Assembly (NCBI GenBank): GCA_944386225.1
Contig: CALXAH010000025.1
Coordinates: 1 to 51,544 of the forward strand
Origin: an uncultured Gemmiger sp.
GTDB lineage: Bacteria; Bacillota; Clostridia; Oscillospirales; Ruminococcaceae
Length of the DNA: 51,544 nucleotides
Direction: 5' to 3'
Positions 1 through 7,973 of the stretch are shown here, piece by piece. Each line of letters starts with the position of its first letter. The first letter of the stretch is position 1. Position numbers and translations under genes: made by a program. Below the pieces are notes generated by a model, which had not been told where the DNA came from, searched no databases, and saw only the letters and a program-made list of their open reading frames with translations.

Positions 1-2
1 AA

Positions 3-791
3 TTTTCTGAATATGGGCTAATAAATGTCGGTATTACTACTGGAAACAATGGCTATTTTTCTGTTACAGAAGAAGTCACAAATCATTATCATCTAGAAGA
101 AGCCACGCTCCCACTAATAGGACGAAGTTCTCATGCACATGGAATCTATTTTACCGAAGCTGATTGGAATTTGAATAAAGCAGCAGGTAAACCGGCCCGT
201 TTAGTCAAATTCCCGGATACTCCATATGAAGATTATCCTCAAGGGTATAAAGATTATATCATGGCAGGGGAAGCAAAGAGTGAACATGTAGGATATAAAT
301 GCTCGATTCGTGATAGGTGGTATATTGTTCCTTCTGTTTGGATTCCAGATGCCTTTTTTCTGCGACGAAATAATCTTTATCCCAAGTTTGTTCTTAACCG
401 TTGTGGCGCAGTATCAACAGATACTATGCACAGGATGAAATTCAAGAATGGTGTAGACCCTGAAAATGTCCTTCTTGCATATTACAACAGCGTTTCTTTT
501 GCATTTACAGAAATCTGTGGTAGAAGTTATGGTGGAGGGGTTCTTGAAATTCTTCCGGGAGAAATGGGTAATATCTTGCTTCCGAAAATCCAACGCATTA
601 ACCCTGTGTTTAGAAGTGAACTTCTGCAAGAAGTAGATCACGTCGTCCGAAATGATGACGACATTGAAAAAGCACTAGATTTGGTGGATAGAGAAGTCCT
701 TATTAAACTGTTAGGCATTGAACAGGAAATTTGTTCTCAGTGCAGGGTTATTTGGAAAAAGATGCAAAGAAGAAGATTGGGGCGAGGATAA
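3..791 (+). CDS. N6-adenine DNA methyltransferase, C-terminal part (gene cut by window edge)
   Basis: The reading frame is open from base 3 to the stop at 789-791, so the start and the catalytic domain lie left of the window. The visible 262 residues resemble the target-recognition half of Eco57I/TaqI-type class I adenine methyltransferases: a VGITTGNNGYF block near the start, then RDRWYIVPS, a STDTMHRM segment and a SYGGGVLEILPGE block, which recur in this family. The family adds a methyl group to adenine in a specific DNA site and in restriction-modification protects self DNA. The NPPY catalytic motif is not visible, so activity cannot be judged. It is AT-rich like the two genes after it, 75 bases upstream of a putative nuclease gene, which suggests a shared defence operon. 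An ATG at 171 is internal, since homology-like sequence continues before it. Confidence 0.75.
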   Translation, partial: FSEYGLINVGITTGNNGYFSVTEEVTNHYHLEEATLPLIGRSSHAHGIYFTEADWNLNKAAGKPARLVKFPDTPYEDYPQGYKDYIMAGEAKSEHVGYKCSIRDRWYIVPSVWIPDAFFLRRNNLYPKFVLNRCGAVSTDTMHRMKFKNGVDPENVLLAYYNSVSFAFTEICGRSYGGGVLEILPGEMGNILLPKIQRINPVFRSELLQEVDHVVRNDDDIEKALDLVDREVLIKLLGIEQEICSQCRVIWKKMQRRRLGRG

Positions 792-865
792 TCTTATATC
801 ACATAGATTGGTTTTCTCTAATCTGTGGTGAGTTTTATGCAATTATGAACTCTGGTGGTGATAAT

Positions 866-2155
866 ATGCGGCAGGCAGACAGTACAATTCGAGGTTACCT
901 CTACCAATTTAACAAATCAATATACGAAATTTTGCAGTCAAATGATGACGAAGAGATTACGTTGGAAGGCGTAATTGAAGATATTGATATTCAATCTCCC
1001 ACAAGCACGACCACAATACAATGCAAATATCATGAAGATAAAAAGTATCTGATTTCAGGGGTAGCGGCTCCAATCTTAGAGATGTTGTGCCATTATTATG
1101 AATGCCATGCCTTAGGTAAATCGGTATCGTATATTTTATATGCGTACTATGAGGAAAATACAGATAGTGTTACCATGGATGCATTTGCTGATTTTCTTAG
1201 TAATACCAAAGACAAGGATATTCAAATTAAATATTTTCATAGGATATATACTATTCCGGATGATAATATACTTGCCATTGCCATGAAGCCCCAGAAGAAA
1301 AAAGATGAGAAGCAGGCATTGCTTGATTACTACAAAGACCATAAAGAATCTTTAGCTCTCAAAGTATCAATTGAAGATTTTTGGGCGAGATTCAGATATG
1401 AGCCAGCAGAGCAATTTGATGTCTTGAAGGAAAATATCATGTCTCAATTTGAAGCAATAGTAGACATAGATACCGCAAGAACACTTTATTATCCAAACTC
1501 ATTTTCTTTTGTCGCAAACTGTTCTGCCAAATCAGATGTTAGGGATCGTATCGTATCAAAAGCCCAGCTACTTGCCTATCTAAGTACTCAAAAATCTGTG
1601 TTGCTGAATAGATGGACATTAGCGGCAATGGATCAAGAAAAGGTGTTAAAGGATAAGAAAAAATACCTATCTGGATACTTTGCGGGAAATACTGATATTC
1701 GTGCATTTATCTTCTCCGATGAGTTTTTGGAGGCCAATAAGGACAATATTTTACCTTTTCTCATCGAATATTTGAACAAGTATTTCAAAAAGCCGCGTCT
1801 ACATAGACAGCCTATTTTCATCTTTGGAAATAATAATTCAACACTACAGCAATCTGTTTTATTGGGGCTATATCAATATCAGAAGCCTGTTAATTACGGA
1901 ACTATCGGGGAGTGCTTTTCGGAAGATAGTTTTGTAAATAACACCACTTGTCCGCCCAATTTCACATGTAAAATAACTTTGGAAAAGAATATTTCTGCTA
2001 ACTTGCTGGAAAGATGTCAGGTGAATCAACTGTATGTGATAGGCAAGATGGAGGATAGGTTCAATAGTCCGAACTATTTTGTTGAAACGTTGGATGTAAA
2101 AAATGTAAATGCACTTAGATATTTAGTGGGTCTATCGAGGAAATTGGAGGTGTAA
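866..2155 (+). CDS. DUF4297/Cap4-like putative nuclease, anti-phage effector
   Basis: The 429-residue product begins with GYLYQFNKSIYEIL and continues into LEGVIEDIDI and TTIQCKYHE. Acidic residues E34, E38, D39 and the Q52-x-K54 pair form the variant PD-(D/E)xK pattern seen in DUF4297 and Cap4-type double-stranded DNA nucleases. The rest has no domain I can name. The next gene, 5 bases downstream, codes for a HerA ATPase; DUF4297 plus HerA is a known two-gene anti-phage system in which the two proteins form a complex, so this is likely the DNA-cutting partner. ATG 866 was chosen because GGTGG lies just before it; ATG 845 and a far upstream ATG at 731, overlapping the methylase gene, are possible but less good. 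Family assignment is by motif only. Confidence 0.68.
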   Translation: MRQADSTIRGYLYQFNKSIYEILQSNDDEEITLEGVIEDIDIQSPTSTTTIQCKYHEDKKYLISGVAAPILEMLCHYYECHALGKSVSYILYAYYEENTDSVTMDAFADFLSNTKDKDIQIKYFHRIYTIPDDNILAIAMKPQKKKDEKQALLDYYKDHKESLALKVSIEDFWARFRYEPAEQFDVLKENIMSQFEAIVDIDTARTLYYPNSFSFVANCSAKSDVRDRIVSKAQLLAYLSTQKSVLLNRWTLAAMDQEKVLKDKKKYLSGYFAGNTDIRAFIFSDEFLEANKDNILPFLIEYLNKYFKKPRLHRQPIFIFGNNNSTLQQSVLLGLYQYQKPVNYGTIGECFSEDSFVNNTTCPPNFTCKITLEKNISANLLERCQVNQLYVIGKMEDRFNSPNYFVETLDVKNVNALRYLVGLSRKLEV

Positions 2156-2160
2156 AGTGT

Positions 2161-3930
2161 ATGGTGGAAATTGGTAAAGTTGTTACAAGCACACCTGGTA
2201 CTATCCAAGTAATGTTGGACGGTGTTCAAGTGTTTGAAAACAATAAGTCTGCAATACGCATATCACGATATGTTGTGATTGAGGATGGAAATGAGTTGAA
2301 AATACTTGCATCCATTCAAAATATCGCAGCAGTACAATCTGATGCACAAACTATTAGCTATACGCTTTCATGTACACCTATTGGCTGCTACTCTGAAAGC
2401 GAAGACGGCATTGATTTCAGACAAGGTGGCGTAAATTTGCCCTCACCAACAGAGCCTGTATACATACCGGAAGATGAAACCATAAATGCGATATTTAGTA
2501 GCAATGAAAACTTCTCTTTTTATGTGGGGCGATTAACAAATAACAAAACGGTGAACTATTTTGTGGATGGTAATCGTTTCTTTGGTAAGCATATTGCGGT
2601 TGTGGGTTCTACAGGATCTGGTAAGTCTTGTGCAGTGGCTCGCCTGTTGCAAAACATTATGAAAATCAACCAGGGACATAACGAAAATGCGGGCTCACTC
2701 AAAAACTCACATATTATCATTTTTGATATTCATTCAGAATATCAGTCGGCATTTACATTGGATGAGGAAGAAGCATTCAGCTTAAATTGTTTGGATGTGG
2801 AAAAACTCTGTTTACCATACTGGCTAATGAATGCACAAGAGTTGGAATCTCTTTTTATAGAAAGCAATGAAATGAACTCGCATAACCAGATATCCCAATT
2901 CAAAAAAGCTGTTATTCTAAGCAAGGAAAAAAATAATCCTGGAATGGAATATATTACTTATGACACTCCGATATATTTTGATATTTGGGAAGTGTATCGC
3001 TATATTAAAAATAAAAATGCGGAGGTCATCAGTAAAAAAGAAGGAGATCCTCATCTTCCGAAGAGAAAAGATGGAACCCTGATAGAAGATCCAGATACCG
3101 TATATCTGACAGAAGATGTGGAATTTGCAGCAACAAGTCAAGCAGGTGCTACCAAAGCTTCAATTGGACCTTATAATGGCGAATTTGAAAGATTTATTAC
3201 ACGCCTGGAAACGAAACTATCTGATAAACGCTTGAAGTTTATTACAAGGCCTGAAAAGGAAGATAAAACTCCATATACAACCCAAGATTTTGCAGAAATA
3301 CTGAAGCAGTTTCTCGGATATATTGATAAATGTAATGTGACAATCATAGATTTAAGTGCCATTCCGTTTGAAGTGCTTAGCATTGTTATAAGTTTGCTTT
3401 CAAGAGTTATCTTTGATTTTGCATTTCATTACTCAAAGATTAGACATCACGAGGGATTAGTTAATGACATTCCCTTCATGCTTGTATGCGAAGAAGCACA
3501 CAATTATATTCCTAAAAACGGTGGTGCAGAATATGCTGCTTCAAAGCATTCTATAGAAAGAATAGCCAAGGAAGGCCGTAAATATGGATTAAACTTAATG
3601 GTTGTTAGTCAAAGGCCCTCAGAAGTGTCTGAAACTATCTTTTCACAGTGCAATAATTTCTTAGTGCTTAAACTGACTAATGTAAACGATCAAAATTGTA
3701 TCAAGAATCTGCTCCCTGACAACAATGCAACATTGGTTGATGTTCTTCCTACACTCTCTGCCGGAGAATGTTTAGTTGTTGGTGACGCAGTTCCGTTGCC
3801 CGCAGTTGTTAAAATGGACATGCCCAATCCAGTGCCTAATTCTAGCAATGTAAATGTTTATGATGAATGGAATAAAGACTGGATTGATATAGCGTTTGAG
3901 GATGTGATCAGTCGTTGGCGCAAAGAATAA
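2161..3930 (+). CDS. HerA-type ATP-binding protein (DUF87), partner of the putative nuclease
   Basis: This 589-residue protein has an N-terminal beta-rich HAS-barrel-like part (roughly 1-110), then a RecA/FtsK-fold motor domain. Walker A is GSTGSGKS at residues 149-156, a DIHSEY segment follows it, Walker B is LVCEEAH with E445 as likely catalytic glutamate, and a SQRPSEVSE segment follows as in HerA helicases. HerA family proteins form hexamers that move DNA; in bacteria they are often paired with a nuclease or Sir2 protein for phage defence. Its ribosome site GGAGGTG lies inside the end of the previous gene, whose stop is 5 bases upstream, so the two are translationally coupled and probably made in fixed ratio. 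AT-rich base use sets it apart from the chromosome after 4.25 kb. Confidence 0.88.
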   Translation: MVEIGKVVTSTPGTIQVMLDGVQVFENNKSAIRISRYVVIEDGNELKILASIQNIAAVQSDAQTISYTLSCTPIGCYSESEDGIDFRQGGVNLPSPTEPVYIPEDETINAIFSSNENFSFYVGRLTNNKTVNYFVDGNRFFGKHIAVVGSTGSGKSCAVARLLQNIMKINQGHNENAGSLKNSHIIIFDIHSEYQSAFTLDEEEAFSLNCLDVEKLCLPYWLMNAQELESLFIESNEMNSHNQISQFKKAVILSKEKNNPGMEYITYDTPIYFDIWEVYRYIKNKNAEVISKKEGDPHLPKRKDGTLIEDPDTVYLTEDVEFAATSQAGATKASIGPYNGEFERFITRLETKLSDKRLKFITRPEKEDKTPYTTQDFAEILKQFLGYIDKCNVTIIDLSAIPFEVLSIVISLLSRVIFDFAFHYSKIRHHEGLVNDIPFMLVCEEAHNYIPKNGGAEYAASKHSIERIAKEGRKYGLNLMVVSQRPSEVSETIFSQCNNFLVLKLTNVNDQNCIKNLLPDNNATLVDVLPTLSAGECLVVGDAVPLPAVVKMDMPNPVPNSSNVNVYDEWNKDWIDIAFEDVISRWRKE

Positions 3931-4255
3931 TTCCGTGTTCATTCTTTTGACAGTTTCATCTGTATATTAAAAATGTGTGGAGCATCAAAAAGTGAGTGTT
4001 ATAAAAAACGAAAACACTATCTGGAAAAGTGTTTCTGTATATGCTATAATACTCCTAAGCCACCTGATCGTCCCTCTCAAGCAAAACCCCCGATAGGATG
4101 GCCCAGATAGATTTTTGATAGCAAAAGTCCGAATAGACCTTAGGATAAGGATAATCTGCATCAAATAGAACCACGTCAAATCAAATCCTCTATACAAAAA
4201 AGTTTAGAAATGGATTTAACTTGGCGAGTGGGAATAACCCCCGTTCCTATAAGAC
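3931..4255. other. Gene-free AT-rich edge of the defence island
   Basis: No convincing gene is seen on either strand. The stretch stays AT-rich until about 4200 and then becomes GC-rich. It holds a weak hairpin (AAACACT at 4012-4018 with AGTGTTT at 4028-4034) and an extended -10 box, TGCTATAAT at 4042-4050, with no open reading frame placed to use it. It may be the decayed end of the acquired segment. Confidence 0.5.
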
Positions 4256-4289
4256 AGGCCCCGCAGCCCGGATCCGGGCTGCGGGGCCT
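4256..4289. terminator. Perfect 34-base palindrome, probable terminator
   Basis: A 15-base-pair GC-rich stem (AGGCCCCGCAGCCCG with its exact complement) closes a GATC loop. It lies 27 bases beyond the stop of the minus-strand oxidase-fold gene. There is no good T-run on either side, so termination is likely but not certain. It also marks the step from AT-rich to GC-rich DNA. Confidence 0.55.
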
Positions 4290-4316
4290 GCTGTTTCCTG
4301 TGGGCGGAATTAAAGA

Positions 4317-4799
4317 TTAGTCCAGCTTGCCCCGATTGGCTTTGCCGCACAGGGCCGTGATTTCCATGCGCAGCATTACCACTGCCGGCATACCGCGCAT
4401 GATCCGTTCATACGAAGGGGTATCCAGCCCCTCCGGATCGTACTTTTCGCAGATGGCCCGCATGGCGTCCGTCCGCTCCTGCTCATCCTCTACAATATGT
4501 ACCACACCATCCGCCATGCAGCTGGCAAACTCTACGGTAAACTGCATCGGTACCGTGCGACTGTTGCGTACACAGGTAAACTGGGCCCGGTTGTCCCGGC
4601 GCAGGTTGTCCAGCTTCTGCCCGGCGCGGGCGCAGTGGAAATACAGCGCGCCGTTGTACAGAGCATAGGCGATGGGAACGCAGTGCGGGGTTCCGTCCTC
4701 GTTGATGGTGCTCAGAAATCCGTATTCGCTATCCCGCAGTACGGTCATGGCGTCCTCGTCGCTGAGTTTGCGGTCGATGCGCCGCAGCGTGTTGATCAT
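4317..4799 (-). CDS. Pyridoxamine 5'-phosphate oxidase-fold protein (NimA-like)
   Basis: The 160-residue product matches the flavin-binding split-barrel family that includes nitroimidazole-resistance protein NimA. Visible signs are the N-terminal RRIDRKLSDEDAMTVLRDSEYGFLSTI, shown here only in part as YGFLSTINEDGTPHCVPI, then YFHCARAGQKLDNLRR, a typical cofactor-contacting stretch, and VPMQFTVEFASCMADGV. Members bind FMN, F420 or haem and reduce small molecules; the substrate cannot be told from sequence. ATG 4799 was chosen because AAAGGA lies 9 bases before it; a longer frame upstream starts with a Lys-rich stretch and has no ribosome site. A promoter on the same strand lies at 4834-4862. 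It is the first backbone gene next to the AT-rich island and is transcribed towards it. Confidence 0.82.
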   Translation of the reverse strand: MINTLRRIDRKLSDEDAMTVLRDSEYGFLSTINEDGTPHCVPIAYALYNGALYFHCARAGQKLDNLRRDNRAQFTCVRNSRTVPMQFTVEFASCMADGVVHIVEDEQERTDAMRAICEKYDPEGLDTPSYERIMRGMPAVVMLRMEITALCGKANRGKLD

Positions 4800-4833
4800 G
4801 GCTTTTCGTCCTTTCGCTTCATTGTTTGCCATC

Positions 4834-4862
4834 ATTTTAGCACGGGTGCGCCCGGCTTTCAA
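4834..4862 (-). promoter_or_regulatory. Promoter of the oxidase-fold gene
   Basis: Read on the minus strand, TTGAAA (4857-4862) and TAAAAT (4834-4839) are 17 bases apart, a good vegetative sigma-A spacing. The start codon lies 35 bases downstream of the -10 box. Confidence 0.6.
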
Positions 4863-4899
4863 TGCGCAAAAGAAAGCGCCGCCTTTTTTCTTCAAATGA

Positions 4900-4928
4900 T
4901 TGCCAATTCTCTGTCACTGTATTATGAT
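4900..4928 (+). promoter_or_regulatory. Promoter of the DUF5058 operon, with leader hairpin
   Basis: TTGCCA (4900-4905) and TATGAT (4923-4928) are 17 bases apart. The short leader then forms a hairpin CCTGCC-GCAAA-GGCAGG at 4937-4953, just before the GAGGAGG ribosome site. The hairpin may influence ribosome access; this is inference. Confidence 0.6.
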
Positions 4929-4976
4929 AAAGGAAACCTGCCGCAAAGGCAGGTACCACCTGTGAGGAGGCGTGTT

Positions 4977-5699
4977 ATGCAATTTGATCCCAATAGTCTG
5001 TTTCTGTTCTGCGTGGCGGGCGCGGTCATCCTGTTTGTGATTGCCCAGTCGGTCTTTTTCCTGGTCCGGGCCTACCGGCGCGGCTGCGCCATCGGCATGG
5101 ACAAAGCGGTGCTGCGGCGCACCGTGCTGTCCACGGCGGTGTTTACGGTTGCGCCGGCAGTGTCGATCCTGCTGGGGGTCATCACCCTGGCAAAGTTCCT
5201 GGGCATTCCGCTGCCCTGGGTGCGGCTCAGCATTATCGGCGCCATTACCTACGAGCTGCCCGCTGCCACCACCACCGCCCAGGCGCTGGGGGTTTCCCTG
5301 TCGGAAACCATCACCGACCCGCGAGTGTATTCCGCCATTGCCTGGGTCATGACTCTGGGCATCATGCCGGGGATGTTTGTGGTGCTGTTCGCCCTGAAAA
5401 AGATGCAGCACGGCATTCTGAAACTCAAAACAAAGGACAGCAAGTGGGGCGACCTGTTCCTGACCTCGCTGTTTCTGGGCATGATCTCGGCGTTTCTGGG
5501 GATGGTATTCTCCGATATCCGCAGCGGCCTGCCCGGTTTTATCCCGATCTTTGTGCTGTTGTTCTCAGCGCTGCTCATGGGGATCTGCGGCTTTCTCATC
5601 CGCCGCTGCGGCTGGAAATGGCTGGAGACCTACGCGCTTACCGTCAGCATGCTGGGTTCGCTGGTGTTCGCGGTGATCATCACGCCGCTCATCGGCTGA
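4977..5699 (+). CDS. DUF5058 family membrane protein
   Basis: A 240-residue polytopic protein of the DUF5058 family. Hydrophobic segments are seen near residues 8-30, 52-80, 85-105 (with a polar ITYELPAATTTAQALG turn), 120-140, 165-190 and 195-240, so about six membrane spans. The family has no firmly known biochemical role; members look like small solute transporters. The start at 4977 follows a strong GAGGAGG site. The next gene starts 16 bases after its stop and codes for a second membrane protein, followed by an M20 peptidase, so the three probably form one operon. I infer a two-subunit carrier that serves the hydrolase. Confidence 0.7.
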   Translation: MQFDPNSLFLFCVAGAVILFVIAQSVFFLVRAYRRGCAIGMDKAVLRRTVLSTAVFTVAPAVSILLGVITLAKFLGIPLPWVRLSIIGAITYELPAATTTAQALGVSLSETITDPRVYSAIAWVMTLGIMPGMFVVLFALKKMQHGILKLKTKDSKWGDLFLTSLFLGMISAFLGMVFSDIRSGLPGFIPIFVLLFSALLMGICGFLIRRCGWKWLETYALTVSMLGSLVFAVIITPLIG

Positions 5700-5715
5700 G
5701 AAAGGAGATCTGCTC

Positions 5716-6369
5716 ATGAAAAGCTACGACGACCGTACCCATACCGTCGGACGCATCTGGATGGCCCTGGCCATCTCGGTGGTGCTGGCGGTACCGGTAT
5801 CCATCTGCGTGTATTACAATGCCTGGCCTTCCCTGACCGCGGTCCTCAAGGGCCTGCTGGGGGTGGCCCCCATCTTCTGGACGGTGGGCATCATTGAGGT
5901 GTTCACCTACGGCCCGATGCTGGGCTCCGGCGGTTCCTACCTGGCCTTCGTTACCGGCAACATCACCAACCTGAAAGCGCCCAGCGCGCTCAACGCCATG
6001 GAGAACGCCCGTGTCCGTCCCGGCAGCGAGGAAGGGGAGATCATCTCCACCATCGCCATTGCCACCAGCTCGCTGGTCACCACCGCGGTGATTGCGCTGG
6101 GGGTGCTGGGGCTGTCCTTCCTGACGCCGCTTCTCAACGACCCGGTGCTGAAACCCGCCTTTGACAACATCCTGCCGGCCCTGTTCGGCGGCCTGGCGGT
6201 GGTCTATATCAGCAAGAACTGGAAGATCGCCCTGACCCCGGCTGTGTTTATGGTGGTGCTGTTCCTGTGTGTACCGTCCCTGTCCAGTTCGGTGGGCATA
6301 CTGGTTCCGGTTGGGGCGCTGATCTCCATCGGCATGGCCCGCCTGCTGTACAAAAAGGGCCTTGTCTGA
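5716..6369 (+). CDS. Membrane protein of unknown function, partner of DUF5058 protein
   Basis: The 217-residue product has about five to six hydrophobic segments, with a glycine-rich part YGPMLGSGGSYLAFVTGNITN around residues 70-90 that looks like a substrate or packing loop in transporters (given only in part). I do not recognise a named family. A good AAAGGAG ribosome site stands before ATG 5716, and it sits between the DUF5058 gene and the M20 peptidase gene with short gaps on both sides. The mean size and the two-membrane-protein layout suggest a heteromeric carrier, but that is inference from arrangement alone. Confidence 0.6.
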   Translation: MKSYDDRTHTVGRIWMALAISVVLAVPVSICVYYNAWPSLTAVLKGLLGVAPIFWTVGIIEVFTYGPMLGSGGSYLAFVTGNITNLKAPSALNAMENARVRPGSEEGEIISTIAIATSSLVTTAVIALGVLGLSFLTPLLNDPVLKPAFDNILPALFGGLAVVYISKNWKIALTPAVFMVVLFLCVPSLSSSVGILVPVGALISIGMARLLYKKGLV

Positions 6370-6396
6370 CCCGCAAACCGAAAGGAGAAATATCCC

Positions 6397-7833
6397 ATGT
6401 GGCTGCTCTGGATTCTGCTGGCGGCGCTTGTGCTGTTCGTTCTGGTGGTTCTGGTGCGGGCGGCGATGTTCAAACCGCTGCCCCTGCCCGAACCGCTGCC
6501 CGACAAGGCAACGCTGAACAAACAAAAAATCACCGAGGATATGCAGGCCATGATCCGCATCCGGACGGTATCCCATTCGGATGACAGCCTGACCGACTTT
6601 GAGGAATTCCGCCGTTTCCGGGCGCTGCTCAAAGAGCGGTTCCCGCTGGTGCACGCGGCGGCGGAGCGCACCCGTGTGGGCGCCACCGGCGTGATCTACC
6701 GGATTCCCGGCCAGGCCCACGACGCTCCCAGTGTCTGCATGGCCCACTACGATGTGGTGCCGGTGGAGGAAGCCGGCTGGGACAAGCCCGCCTTTGACGG
6801 CCTGATCGAGGACGGCGTCCTCTGGGGCCGGGGCACGCTGGACACCAAAGGTACCCTGTGCGGTGTGCTGGAGGCGGCGGAGCAGCTGCTCTCGGAAGGC
6901 TACCAGCCCAAACAGGATCTGTATCTGGCATTCTCCGGCGACGAAGAGGTCAGCGGCGCCAGCTGCCCGGCCATGGTGGCCTGGCTGGAAGAGCGGGGTG
7001 TGCGCCCGGCCTTTGTGCTGGATGAGGGCGGCGCCGTGGTGGAAAAGGTGTTCCCCGGTGTGCCGGGGGAGTGTGCCCTGATCGGCGTGGCGGAAAAAGG
7101 CCCGGTAAATCTGGAACTCACCCTGCACAGTGCCGGCGGGCATGCCTCCACGCCGCCGGCCCACACCGTAGCGGGCCGGCTGGCCAAAGCCATGGTCAGA
7201 ATTGAGGAGCACCCGTTCCCGGCCCGGCTCACCCCGCCGGTGGCCGGCATGTTCAACACCCTGGGCCGGTACTCCTCCTTCGGATATAAGGTGCTGTTTG
7301 CCAACCTGTGGTGTTTCCAGCCGCTTCTCAACCAGATCTGCCGGGCTTCGGGCGGCGAGCTCAACGCCATGATGCGCACCACCTGCGCTCTCACCCGCAT
7401 GGAGGGCAGCAAGGCGTTCAACGTGCTGCCGCCCTCGGCCACCGTGGGCATGAACCTGCGCCTGCTGGCGCCCGAAACGGTGGACAGCGCGGTGGAGCGG
7501 CTGAAAAAACTGGTGGGCGACCCGGATATTCAGTACCGGGTGGAGACCGGTATGAACCCGTCCCTCTGCTCCGATACAAACTGTGATGCCTGGAACACGC
7601 TGGGCCGGGCCATCCGTACCACCTGGCCTCAGGCGGTGGTGTCGCCCTATCTGATGATGGCCTGCAGCGACTCCCGACACTATTGCCGTATCACCGACCG
7701 GGTGTACCGCTTCTCGGCCATGAAGCTTTCCAAGGAAGAGCGGGCCATGATCCACGGCAACAACGAGCGGGTACCGCTGGAGACCCTGTACCGTACAGTA
7801 GAGTTCTACATTCATCTGCTGCGCTGCCTGTAA
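6397..7833 (+). CDS. Membrane-anchored M20 family metallopeptidase (CPS1/PM20D1-like)
   Basis: A 478-residue zinc hydrolase. The N-terminus (residues 2-22) is one long hydrophobic helix, followed by a Pro-rich linker and the M20 domain: MAHYDVVPV carries the first zinc histidine and aspartate, GRGTLDTKG the bridging aspartate, SGDEEVSG the general-base glutamate pair. A long dimerisation insert lies around 220-350. An anchored N-terminus plus this core is typical of carboxypeptidase S and of PM20D1, which cuts or makes N-acyl amino acids. The bacterial substrate is unknown: dipeptides, acylated amino acids or beta-alanyl compounds are all possible. It ends an operon with two membrane proteins, which may carry its substrate or product. 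Positive residues follow the helix, so the side of the membrane is unclear. Confidence 0.85.
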   Translation: MWLLWILLAALVLFVLVVLVRAAMFKPLPLPEPLPDKATLNKQKITEDMQAMIRIRTVSHSDDSLTDFEEFRRFRALLKERFPLVHAAAERTRVGATGVIYRIPGQAHDAPSVCMAHYDVVPVEEAGWDKPAFDGLIEDGVLWGRGTLDTKGTLCGVLEAAEQLLSEGYQPKQDLYLAFSGDEEVSGASCPAMVAWLEERGVRPAFVLDEGGAVVEKVFPGVPGECALIGVAEKGPVNLELTLHSAGGHASTPPAHTVAGRLAKAMVRIEEHPFPARLTPPVAGMFNTLGRYSSFGYKVLFANLWCFQPLLNQICRASGGELNAMMRTTCALTRMEGSKAFNVLPPSATVGMNLRLLAPETVDSAVERLKKLVGDPDIQYRVETGMNPSLCSDTNCDAWNTLGRAIRTTWPQAVVSPYLMMACSDSRHYCRITDRVYRFSAMKLSKEERAMIHGNNERVPLETLYRTVEFYIHLLRCL

Positions 7834-7841
7834 ATCGGCCC

Positions 7842-7871
7842 TTGACAAAGGAGCTTGCTTCGGAGTAGAAT
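7842..7871 (+). promoter_or_regulatory. Promoter upstream of gltB
   Basis: TTGACA at 7842-7847 and TAGAAT at 7866-7871 are 18 bases apart, directly after the M20 gene stop. A transcript would start near 7878 and run straight into the terminator hairpin at 7892-7945 before reaching gltB. Confidence 0.65.
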
Positions 7872-7891
7872 ATCCCTCATACAGTGGACAA

Positions 7892-7945
7892 CGGCGTTCA
7901 CAGCCTTTGCACGTTTGTGCAGGGGCTGTGAGCGCCGCTTTTTTT
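7892..7945 (+). terminator. Intrinsic terminator inside the gltB leader (attenuator candidate)
   Basis: A 14-pair stem (GGCGTTCACAGCC at 7893-7905 with GGCTGTGAGCGCC at 7924-7936, one G-U pair) carries an inner TGCAC/GTGCA hairpin and is followed by seven T bases at 7939-7945. It can end read-through from the M20 operon, but the promoter at 7842-7871 lies before it, so gltB transcripts from that promoter must pass it. This is the layout of an attenuator. Confidence 0.8.
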
Positions 7946-7973
7946 GTGTCCGCATAAAGAGGGGGAACGGGTT

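Noticed and set aside
731-865. Upstream ATG that would add 45 residues to the putative nuclease
   Set aside because: It overlaps the methyltransferase end, has no ribosome site, and the family start (GYLYQF) lies just after ATG 866.
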